Shown here piece after piece: positions 1-5,956 of a DNA stretch of 7,911 nt (position 1 is the first letter of the stretch; every line of letters starts with the position of its first letter). The notes below the pieces were generated by a model, which worked only from the letters and a program-made list of their open reading frames with translations, did not search any database and was not told the DNA's origin. This stretch comes from Methylophilaceae bacterium (GTDB taxonomy: Bacteria > Pseudomonadota > Gammaproteobacteria > Burkholderiales > Methylophilaceae), in contig RHAY01000031.1 of NCBI GenBank assembly GCA_010031285.1, positions 1-7,911 of the forward strand, written 5' to 3'. Both the position numbers and the translations under genes were made by a program.

Positions 1-1
1 T

Positions 2-472
2 TCTGATATAGCGATCGAGGAAGATTTGAACGGTAAAATTAGACGCAACGTCATGGATACTAGAAACGCTTTATCATTTTTAATGCGCTCGAAACTTTTA
101 TCTGTCAGTCAACATGAAGATGTAAAAGAAATTCTTCGTGACATCGATTCTTTGGACGGCCATACATCGTTCTTGTTTAATAAGATTAACTTTCAAATGG
201 ACGCGACTGTTGGTTTCCTAAACGTAAATCAAAATATTGATTTGAAAAGATTGACGATTATTAGCGTGGTTTTTATGCCAGTGAATATTATCGCAGGCAT
301 TGGCGGCATGTCCGAATTCAGTATGATGACTAATGGTATTCCTTGGCAATTAGCCTATGGCTGTTTTATCTTGGCTATGGTTATTATCGGGGCAGTAACG
401 TTTTTAGGTTTGAGAACTTTCGAGAATAAACGCATCGAAAGGTTGAGATCAGAAAATTCTTTTGATAAATAA
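2..472 (+). CDS. CorA-family divalent metal transporter, C-terminal part (5' end outside window)
   Basis: The frame is open to the first base of the window, so this is the 3' part of a longer gene; the TTG at 26 is internal and not a start. About 156 residues are visible. They show the CorA ending: a charged helical stretch (the long stalk helix in known CorA structures), then the first membrane helix (LTIISVVFMPVNIIAGIGGM), a short loop, a second helix (about WQLAYGCFILAMVIIGAVTF) and a short basic cytoplasmic tail. CorA proteins form pentameric inner-membrane channels for Mg2+, Co2+ or Ni2+. The signature Gly-Met-Asn at the end of the first helix is read here as Gly-Met-Ser (codons at 305-313), followed by EFSMM. 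I recall this GGMSEF form from other proteobacterial CorA-like proteins, so it is probably a subfamily trait, but the ion carried cannot be told. A hairpin terminator follows the stop codon directly. Confidence 0.85.
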   Translation, partial: SDIAIEEDLNGKIRRNVMDTRNALSFLMRSKLLSVSQHEDVKEILRDIDSLDGHTSFLFNKINFQMDATVGFLNVNQNIDLKRLTIISVVFMPVNIIAGIGGMSEFSMMTNGIPWQLAYGCFILAMVIIGAVTFLGLRTFENKRIERLRSENSFDK

Positions 473-499
473 AAAAAGCTACTTAAAGTAGCTTTTTTT
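471..499. terminator. Bidirectional rho-independent terminator between corA-like gene and MORN-repeat gene
   Basis: Seven A's plus GCTAC (471-482) pair with GTAGC plus seven T's (488-499) around the loop TTAAA (483-487). The hairpin has an A-tract on one side and a T-tract on the other, so it can stop transcription from both strands. It begins inside the stop codon of the plus-strand gene and ends at the stop codon of the minus-strand gene at 498-500, so the two convergent genes share it. Confidence 0.85.
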
Positions 500-953
500 A
501 TTTTACTGGTTTACCGTCTTCATAGAGCGTTTTAGATTTAACATCACCATTTTTTTCCCAATAAATCTCATAACCTTCTTTTTTGCCATCTTTAAAGTTT
601 GCCTCAGATCGCTTAGCGCCATTGTCATACCATTGATTAAAAGAACCATGTTCTTTGCCATCTTTATAATGTGCCTCTAATTTAAGTTGACCATTTTCAT
701 ACCACTGATTCCAGACGCCATCTTCTTTATCATTTTTATAACTTGTTTGAATATATTTTAATCCACTGTTGTACCAAAAAGTTTCAGATCCTTCTTTTTT
801 ACCATTGACGTAATGAACTTCATACTTAAGATTACCGTTTTGATATTTTTCAGTCTGAGTGCCTGTGAATAATTTTTCAGTACTCTCTTTTGAAAAAGAT
901 AAGGACGATATAGATATAAAAAGAATAATCGCAATAAAGTGAGAAATTTTCAT
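498..953 (-). CDS. Secreted MORN-variant repeat protein (YwqK-family antitoxin-like by annotation)
   Basis: This 151-residue protein starts with a signal peptide (K2, hydrophobic stretch 6-20, likely cleavage near residue 21), so it is probably periplasmic or surface exposed. The mature part is almost wholly repeats with an exact 24-residue period starting at about residues 37, 61, 85, 109 and 133. The unit is Y-x-N-G-x-x-K-x-x-x-x-Y-x-(D/N)-G-K-x-(E/D)-G-x-x-x-x-W, the MORN_2 (MORN variant) pattern. Databases often name such proteins YwqK-family antitoxins; nothing here resembles a toxin partner, so I read that name as family inheritance only. The upstream gene ends 4 bases before this ATG (TAA-ATTT-ATG), which suggests translational coupling, and no strong ribosome binding site is visible. 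The function is unknown; MORN repeats are usually thought to mediate binding or folding contacts. Confidence 0.85.
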   Translation of the reverse strand: MKISHFIAIILFISISSLSFSKESTEKLFTGTQTEKYQNGNLKYEVHYVNGKKEGSETFWYNSGLKYIQTSYKNDKEDGVWNQWYENGQLKLEAHYKDGKEHGSFNQWYDNGAKRSEANFKDGKKEGYEIYWEKNGDVKSKTLYEDGKPVK

Positions 954-957
954 AAAT

Positions 958-1350
958 TTAACTTGCTAAGCACGTTGATTTATAACTTTTAACAGTCGTA
1001 AGAGACGCTTTTAAATCTTCTTTTGGATAAAAGAAGGGTTCATCTAAATAAGATTCTTCTATCAACTCACAGCTTTTTTGATCAAGCTTTTTAATACTTG
1101 CTACAAAACAAGAAGGGTTGTATTTAATCAGCTCTTCCATGAGAGCTGCGACTTTAGCTTTTTTATCATTATTTGATGCATTATCCAGCGCAATTTTAAT
1201 GAATTGATCAAGTTGTGAAGGATTTTTACATTGATTGATATTGTTTATAAAATTCTTTTGTAACTCAAGTTGTTGGGTATTGATATCTTGATTTGCAAAA
1301 ACCCATGAACTGCTCAAAATTGCCACAAAAAATGTTGTAAATATTTTCAT
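958..1350 (-). CDS. Small secreted protein of unknown function with four cysteines
   Basis: I do not recognise this 130-residue protein. It has a clear signal peptide: K2, a hydrophobic core at residues 4-18 and a type I site after VFA (residue 19), so it is probably periplasmic. The mature chain of about 111 residues is rich in Lys, Asn, Gln and Ser, appears mostly helical, and has four cysteines (41, 81, 94, 127), an even number that would allow two disulfide bonds. No lipobox, repeat or catalytic motif is visible. The ATG at 1350 has a weak GAG about 10 bases upstream. The next gene, the MORN-repeat protein, starts 4 bases after this stop, so the two are likely translated from one message and may act together; that is inference. 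The gene looks more AT-rich than ygiQ upstream of it. Confidence 0.7.
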   Translation of the reverse strand: MKIFTTFFVAILSSSWVFANQDINTQQLELQKNFINNINQCKNPSQLDQFIKIALDNASNNDKKAKVAALMEELIKYNPSCFVASIKKLDQKSCELIEESYLDEPFFYPKEDLKASLTTVKSYKSTCLAS

Positions 1351-1440
1351 TTAGCTAATACTCAAAATTGAAGTGCTCTTAAGTCTTAAGTTTTGTAAAA
1401 AAGTTCATAAAAAATTACATTGAATAATGTTAGATATCAT
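1351..1440 (-). other. 90-base spacer between ygiQ 3' end and the secreted-protein pair
   Basis: This stretch is strongly AT-rich. I see no hairpin terminator for ygiQ and no convincing -35/-10 pair for the downstream gene, so read-through from ygiQ is possible. The one clear element is a tandem 7-bp repeat, TCTTAAG twice on the plus strand (1377-1390), each copy holding the palindrome CTTAAG. It lies about 30-40 bases upstream of the ATG at 1350, where an operator could sit. Confidence 0.4.
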
Positions 1441-1758
1441 TTAGTGACGCGTTTTTTGGGATTTTGCAGTTAAAGGCTTGTTTCTGGCGAATTGATGAAG
1501 TCTTTTTGAGTGATTTTCAGAAAGAGGCTGTCTGCCCGGAATGAGATGTTTTTTACTCTCTCCAATTAAGTCAGGGCGACCCATGCGTTGTAGTGCCTCA
1601 CGAAGCATAGGCCAATTTTTTGGATCATGATATCGAATAAAAGCTTTATGAAGTCGACGAATACCGCCTGCACGAGGAATCGGCACTGCTTCGCTATCGT
1701 TTGTTACTTTTCTTAAAGGATTTTTACCTGAGTGATACATCGCTGTGGCCATCGCCAT
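1441..1758 (-). pseudogene. ygiQ: YgiQ C-terminal fragment (DUF3362 region), separated by frameshift
   Basis: This frame carries the missing C-terminal end of YgiQ. Reading back from the ATG at 1758, the same frame gives VQTFTPTPMAMATAMYHSGK, the conserved family sequence that should follow the radical SAM domain, and then NPLRKV, RRLHKAFIRYHDPKNWP and REALQRMGRPDLIG. A TAA lies just before the VQTF segment in this frame, so nothing longer can be read. The ATG at 1758 is an internal family residue and no ribosome binding site precedes it; the upstream bases are a C-rich run. Independent translation is therefore doubtful. The fragment overlaps the end of the main ygiQ frame by 46 bases. I treat it as the detached tail of one interrupted gene covering 1441-3548. 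Confidence 0.8.
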
Positions 1759-3548
1759 AGGGGTAGGGGTAAAAGTTTGAACTGTTCTTTAAGCCAGAGC
1801 GCTAAATTCAACATATCTTCATCGGTAGTACCTGGATGTGCTGCAATAAAATAGGGAATTAAATATTGCTCTTTACCTACTTCTTTTGAGAAGCGATCAA
1901 ACATCTCTTTAAATTTATTATATGAACCCATGCCAGGTTTCATCATTTTAGATAAAACATTTTCTTCGGAGTGTTCAGGTGCAATTTTCAAATAACCACC
2001 GACATGGTGCTGCACAAGCTCTTTCACATATTCGGGGGAAGTGACAGCCAAATCATAACGAAGTCCTGACCCAATCAGAACTTTTTTAATGCCTTTGGTA
2101 TTTCTTGCCTTGCGATAAAGCTGTATGAGGGCTGTGTGATCAGTATTTAAATTTTCACAAATGCCTGGATAGACACATGAGAGTTTCCTACAGGAAGCCT
2201 CAATCGTTTCTGATTTACATGCCATGCGATACATATTTGCTGTAGGACCACCTAAATCTGAAATGACACCTGTGAACCCCTCCACTTTATCTCTAATCTC
2301 CTCAACTTCTTTTAAGATACTTTCCTCGGATCTACTTTGAATAATTCGTCCCTCATGTTCTGTAATAGAACAGAAAGTGCATCCCCCAAAACAGCCGCGC
2401 ATAATATTGACTGAGAAACGAATCATTTCCCATGCAGAAATTTTAGCGTCGCCATAAGCTGGATGAGGTTTTCTTGCATAAGGCATGCCGTAAACATAAT
2501 CCATCTCTTTTGTTGAAAGAGGAATAGGGGGTGGGTTTAACCATACTTCACGATCCCCATGTTTTTGGATGAGTGCACGGGCATTACCTGGATTCGCCTC
2601 TAAATGAAGGACGCGTGATGCGTGAGCATAGAGTACAGGATTATCAACCACTTCTTCAAAGCTTGGTAATCGAACCACTTGTTTACTTCGATCCGTTTTT
2701 GTTTTTCGAACAACTTGGATAACTTTGACATCTTCAGGTAATTTTTCTTTAGTTTCGCAATCACTTCCAACCCCCATTTTCATTTCATAGGGATCAGCGT
2801 GCACTTCAATTTTTCCGGGGCGATCAAGGTGGGTGGATGCAACTTCTTCCCAACCCTCAGGGATTTTTTTGCGCAAGAATGCGGTGCCTCTAATATCTTG
2901 AATGTTTTCTACTTTTTCTCCATCAGCAATACGATGTGAGAGTTCAATGAGCGCGCGCTCAGCATTGCCATATAACAAAATATCAGCTTTTGAATCAACC
3001 AAGATTGAACGACGAACTTTGTCAGACCAATAATCATAATGGGCAATACGTCGAAGACTCGCTTCAATGCTTCCAATGACCAATGGCACGTCTGAAAATG
3101 CTTCCCGACAGCGTTGAGAATAAACAAGCACTGCTCGATCAGGACGCTTGCCAGCAATTGCACCTGGCGTATAAGCATCATCTGAACGAATTTTTCGATC
3201 AGCTGTATATCGATTCACCATGCTATCCATATTCCCAGCGGTGATACCAAAATAGAGATTGGGTTTACCCAGCGCTTTGAATGGCTCAGCACTTGACCAA
3301 TCAGGTTGAGAAATAATACCTACGCGAAATCCCTGATCTTCAAGTAATCGACCCACTAAGGCCATACCAAAGCTTGGATGATCAATATAGGCATCACCTG
3401 TCACTAAAATAATGTCGCAACTATCCCAACCTAATACATCCATTTCAGCTCGTGTCATGGGGAGGATTGGAGCTATACCAAAGCGTTTCGCCCAGTAAGG
3501 GCGGTATTTATGAATGGCTTTTACCAAAGATTGCGTGGTTGTTTGCAT
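1713..3548 (-). CDS. ygiQ: YgiQ family radical SAM protein, truncated by frameshift near its C terminus
   Basis: This is a 611-residue product of the UPF0313/YgiQ family; the full-length E. coli protein is a little over 700 residues. The N-terminal domain shows LGWDSCDIILVTGDAYIDHP (39-58), AGNMDSM, YTPG, GKRPDRA and EASLRRIAHYDYWSDKVRRS. The radical SAM domain has the iron-sulfur motif C386-x3-C390-x2-C393 (RGCFGGCTFC), then GGPTANMYRM, IGSGLRYDL, KIAPEHSE and PYFIAAHPG. Homology ends after LALWLKEQ (about residue 589); the last 22 residues are out of frame and unlike the family. The proper C terminus lies in the -1 frame at 1441-1758. The radical SAM core is intact, so some activity is possible, but the family's biochemical role is not established. 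The ATG fits family N termini; GGAG lies 14 bases upstream, rather far, with a small hairpin between them. Confidence 0.88.
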   Translation of the reverse strand: MQTTTQSLVKAIHKYRPYWAKRFGIAPILPMTRAEMDVLGWDSCDIILVTGDAYIDHPSFGMALVGRLLEDQGFRVGIISQPDWSSAEPFKALGKPNLYFGITAGNMDSMVNRYTADRKIRSDDAYTPGAIAGKRPDRAVLVYSQRCREAFSDVPLVIGSIEASLRRIAHYDYWSDKVRRSILVDSKADILLYGNAERALIELSHRIADGEKVENIQDIRGTAFLRKKIPEGWEEVASTHLDRPGKIEVHADPYEMKMGVGSDCETKEKLPEDVKVIQVVRKTKTDRSKQVVRLPSFEEVVDNPVLYAHASRVLHLEANPGNARALIQKHGDREVWLNPPPIPLSTKEMDYVYGMPYARKPHPAYGDAKISAWEMIRFSVNIMRGCFGGCTFCSITEHEGRIIQSRSEESILKEVEEIRDKVEGFTGVISDLGGPTANMYRMACKSETIEASCRKLSCVYPGICENLNTDHTALIQLYRKARNTKGIKKVLIGSGLRYDLAVTSPEYVKELVQHHVGGYLKIAPEHSEENVLSKMMKPGMGSYNKFKEMFDRFSKEVGKEQYLIPYFIAAHPGTTDEDMLNLALWLKEQFKLLPLPLWRWPQRCITQVKIL

Positions 3549-3633
3549 AGTTGAGTATTTTACTCCGATAAACTAATTAAACGCTTTATAATTAACTAGT
3601 TAAAGTAATTATTCAACCAATCAGAGAGTTTGT
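3549..3633. promoter_or_regulatory. Divergent promoter region between ygiQ and the TSUP gene
   Basis: These 85 bases separate two divergently transcribed genes and must hold both promoters. On the plus strand a consensus TATAAT lies at 3587-3592, 41 bases before the TSUP ATG; no good -35 hexamer sits at the usual distance (TCCGAT at 17 bases). For ygiQ, TTTAAC and TTTAAT with a 17-base spacer can be read on the minus strand, but both are weak. A perfect 12-bp palindrome, TTAACTAGTTAA, occupies 3592-3603, overlapping the last base of the TATAAT; this is where a repressor could block the start site. The plus-strand ribosome binding site AGAGAG (3623-3628) is 5 bases from its ATG. Confidence 0.5.
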
Positions 3634-4377
3634 ATGCATTTTGAATTAATCGATTTAGCGATCAGTATATGTTTATTACTTGGCGCAGTTTTGTATACCT
3701 CAGTAGGACATGCAGGCGCTTCAATTTATATTGCGATCATGACGCTATTTAGTATCCCAAGCACAGTGATTAAACCAACTGCATTAGTTTTAAATATTTT
3801 TATTGCCTCATTTACGAGCTGGCGTTTTATACGACAAGGTTTTTTTGATTTAAAAGTTTTATTTCCAATTGCAATAGGCGCTATCCCTTTTGCATTTTTA
3901 GGTGGCTTTATTAATGCACCGAGCCATATTTATAAATCGATTGTTGGACTGATTCTTTTGTTATCTGCGATATCACTTGTGACCAATCTTTCCAAGAAAA
4001 TTGATAAAAATCTTAAGAAACCACCTTTTATTTTAGCGATGATCATCGGTTCACTTATTGGATTTTTGGCAGGACTAACAGGAACAGGTGGAGGTATATT
4101 TTTGTCTCCGCTTATATTATTTTTAGGATGGAGCTCAACTAAAACAACTTCGGGTATCACTGCACTTTTTATTTTAATTAATTCGAGTTTTGGCCTTCTT
4201 GGAAATTATTCTTCTGTTCAGAATTTACCAACTCAATTACCTTTATTTATAGGTGCGACTTTAATGGGTGCAATTATTGGTACAACACTTGGGATAAGGT
4301 TTTATACAGCGAATACTATTAAAAAAACATTGGCATTAGTTTTGGTGATCGCTGGATTTAAATTATTACTGACCTAA
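3634..4377 (+). CDS. TSUP family transporter (sulfite exporter TauE/SafE family)
   Basis: This 247-residue integral inner-membrane protein appears to have about eight membrane helices. It shows the two-fold repeat typical of the family: SVGHAGAS (23-30) in the first half and GLTGTGGGIFLSPLILFLGW (147-166) in the second. The second is the TauE/SafE hallmark, where glycine-rich loops re-enter the membrane. Further family landmarks are KPTALVLN (47-54) at the first-half helix 2 and KTTSGITALFILINS (170-184) at its second-half counterpart. Members move sulfite, sulfoacetate, taurine-derived or other small organic anions; the substrate cannot be assigned here. It stands alone on its strand, with AGAGAG 5 bases before the ATG. 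No sulfur-metabolism gene adjoins it. It ends 4 bases from the convergent phosphomannomutase gene with no terminator between them. Confidence 0.88.
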   Translation: MHFELIDLAISICLLLGAVLYTSVGHAGASIYIAIMTLFSIPSTVIKPTALVLNIFIASFTSWRFIRQGFFDLKVLFPIAIGAIPFAFLGGFINAPSHIYKSIVGLILLLSAISLVTNLSKKIDKNLKKPPFILAMIIGSLIGFLAGLTGTGGGIFLSPLILFLGWSSTKTTSGITALFILINSSFGLLGNYSSVQNLPTQLPLFIGATLMGAIIGTTLGIRFYTANTIKKTLALVLVIAGFKLLLT

Positions 4378-4381
4378 TTTC

Positions 4382-5758
4382 TTAAAATGGCAAATGAGAT
4401 TTTGGACTCGCTAAAGTTAAAACATCTCTAAAAGAGTTTTGAATTCTCTCAAGCGCAATTTTATTTTCAGCTTCAAATCTTAAAACAATCACAGGCGTTG
4501 TGTTTGATGCCCGCATTAGTCCAAAGCCATCTTGATATTCCACGCGTAATCCATCAACTTTAATAATCTCGAGGGCATTATCAAATTTTGCTTCATTTTG
4601 TAATTTTTTTATTAATGCGTGAGGCTCACCTTCCTTCATTTTAATTTGAAGTTCAGGTGTACTTATACTATTTGGTAAGTTATTTAAAACTTTAGATGGA
4701 TTATCAAAGCGACTTAAAATTTCGAGAAGTCGAACACCTGCATAAATACCATCATCAAAACCATACCAACGTTCTTTAAAAAACGTATGCCCACTCATTT
4801 CACCAGCAAGTGCTGCATTTTCTTCTTTCATTTTCGCTTTAATAAGTGAGTGACCTGTTTTCCACATCAAAGGTTTGCCACCTTTATCATGAATCCATTG
4901 AAATAAAGTACGCGTTGATTTCACATCAAAGATAATTGTGGCGTTTGGATTTCGACTTAATACATCTTCTGCAAATAATAAAAGTTGTCGATCCGGATAA
5001 ATGATTTGACCATCTTTTGTCACGACTCCCAAACGATCTGCATCACCATCAAATGCAAAACCTAATTCAGCATCACTTTCTTTGAGATGCGCTATGACAT
5101 CATTTAAGTTATGAGGTTCAGAGGGATCAGGGTGGTGATTTGGAAATGTGCCATCTACATCACAGAATAATTCTTCTACCGAACAACCAATACTTTCGTA
5201 AATTTTTCGAGCGTAAGCCCCTGCCACGCCATTGCCACAATCTATAACAATTTTCATGGGACGTTTTAAATGAATATGATTTTTGATTGCTTCAATATAG
5301 TTATTTGCAATGTCATATTTTTTTTCTAAGCCTTGACCTTCATGAAAGTTTTCTTCTTCTATACGTGAGTATAGTTTTTGTATCGCTTCTGTTGATAATG
5401 TGTCTCCCCCTAGGACCATTTTTAATCCATTGTAGTCGGGCGGATTATGGCTACCCGTGACCATGACACCTGATTGGGTATTAAGAAAGAACGTGGAAAA
5501 ATAAACCATAGGTGTTGTCACCATGCCTAGATTAATGACATTAATACCTGATTTAAGTATGCCTTTGATGAGTGATTGAGATAATGTTGGACCTGAAAGT
5601 CTTCCATCAAAACCAATACAAATGTCTTTTTGGCCTCGATCAATCGCCTCACTACCAATAGCGCGTCCTATGATCTCCACAAATTCAGCCGTCAGGGTTT
5701 TGCCCACAATCCCACGGATATCGTAGGCCTTAAAAATCTCTTTAGGAAGTATCGCCAT
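4382..5758 (-). CDS. Phosphomannomutase/phosphoglucomutase (AlgC/ManB type)
   Basis: A cytoplasmic alpha-D-phosphohexomutase of 458 residues, close to the 463 of Pseudomonas AlgC. It interconverts the 6- and 1-phosphates of mannose and/or glucose, feeding GDP-mannose, LPS or exopolysaccharide, and storage sugar synthesis. All four domain signatures are present: the start FKAYDIRG (9-16); the phosphoserine loop TGSHNPPDYNG (101-111) with catalytic S103; the Mg2+ loop DGDADR with D237, D239 and D241; the sugar-binding loop GEMSGH (319-324); and the phosphate-binding loop RASNTTP (416-422). No catalytic residue is missing. The ATG lies 3 bases after the iscX stop (TAG-ATT-ATG) with no strong ribosome binding site, so translation is probably coupled to iscX. 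AlgC-type dual specificity fits better than a strict phosphoglucomutase by length and motifs, but the true substrate range is inferred. Confidence 0.93.
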   Translation of the reverse strand: MAILPKEIFKAYDIRGIVGKTLTAEFVEIIGRAIGSEAIDRGQKDICIGFDGRLSGPTLSQSLIKGILKSGINVINLGMVTTPMVYFSTFFLNTQSGVMVTGSHNPPDYNGLKMVLGGDTLSTEAIQKLYSRIEEENFHEGQGLEKKYDIANNYIEAIKNHIHLKRPMKIVIDCGNGVAGAYARKIYESIGCSVEELFCDVDGTFPNHHPDPSEPHNLNDVIAHLKESDAELGFAFDGDADRLGVVTKDGQIIYPDRQLLLFAEDVLSRNPNATIIFDVKSTRTLFQWIHDKGGKPLMWKTGHSLIKAKMKEENAALAGEMSGHTFFKERWYGFDDGIYAGVRLLEILSRFDNPSKVLNNLPNSISTPELQIKMKEGEPHALIKKLQNEAKFDNALEIIKVDGLRVEYQDGFGLMRASNTTPVIVLRFEAENKIALERIQNSFRDVLTLASPKSHLPF

Positions 5759-5761
5759 AAT

Positions 5762-5956
5762 CTATTCGGATTCTTCAATCCATGCGAGCTGAATGGCCTC
5801 TAGAATTTTTTCCCCACATTTATTAGGATCATCTTGAAAGCCCTCAAGGGCTAGGATCCATTGATATAAGTCGGTAAATCGAATTGTCTTAGGATCTATA
5901 TCAGGATATTTGTCGAACAAAGCCTCAGCAATTCTCTGACTATCAGTCCAATGCAT
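5762..5956 (-). CDS. iscX: Fe-S cluster assembly protein IscX
   Basis: This is a 64-residue acidic cytoplasmic protein matching IscX (YfhJ, 66 residues in E. coli) along its whole length: MHWTDSQRIAEALFDKYPD, DPKTIRFTDLYQWI (21-34), DDP (42-44) and EKILEAIQLAW (49-59). IscX binds the cysteine desulfurase IscS and iron, and modulates iron-sulfur cluster assembly on IscU. I chose the ATG at 5956 because the family begins just before WTDS and because AAGGAAGG (5962-5969) lies 5 bases upstream. The TTG at 5974 would add six residues, read through that ribosome binding site and lacks a site of its own. IscX usually closes the isc operon after ferredoxin; here it leads an apparent two-gene unit with a phosphomannomutase, and no other isc gene is in the window. 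Confidence 0.93.
   Translation of the reverse strand: MHWTDSQRIAEALFDKYPDIDPKTIRFTDLYQWILALEGFQDDPNKCGEKILEAIQLAWIEESE

Noticed and set aside
26..472. Complete short CorA-like gene starting at the TTG at 26
   Set aside because: The frame continues upstream to the window edge without a stop, and the protein would lack most of the CorA cytoplasmic domain. It is a gene cut by the window border.
498..1350. Toxin-antitoxin module, suggested by the YwqK antitoxin family name
   Set aside because: Both products carry signal peptides and the partner shows no toxin-like motif. The name alone is not evidence.
1713..1790. Programmed -1 ribosomal frameshift joining the two ygiQ frames
   Set aside because: The C-terminal part is in the -1 frame, but no X-XXY-YYZ slippery heptamer is found in the zero frame (TTC AAA CTT TTA CCC CTA CCC). 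The joined product would also lack about six family residues, which a simple frameshift does not explain.
2909..3181. 90-residue reading frame on the minus strand
   Set aside because: It lies wholly inside ygiQ in another frame; its sequence matches no family I know, while the ygiQ frame is strongly conserved there.
3930..4160. 76-residue reading frame on the minus strand
   Set aside because: It is antisense to the TSUP gene, covering its glycine-rich hallmark region, and has no independent support.
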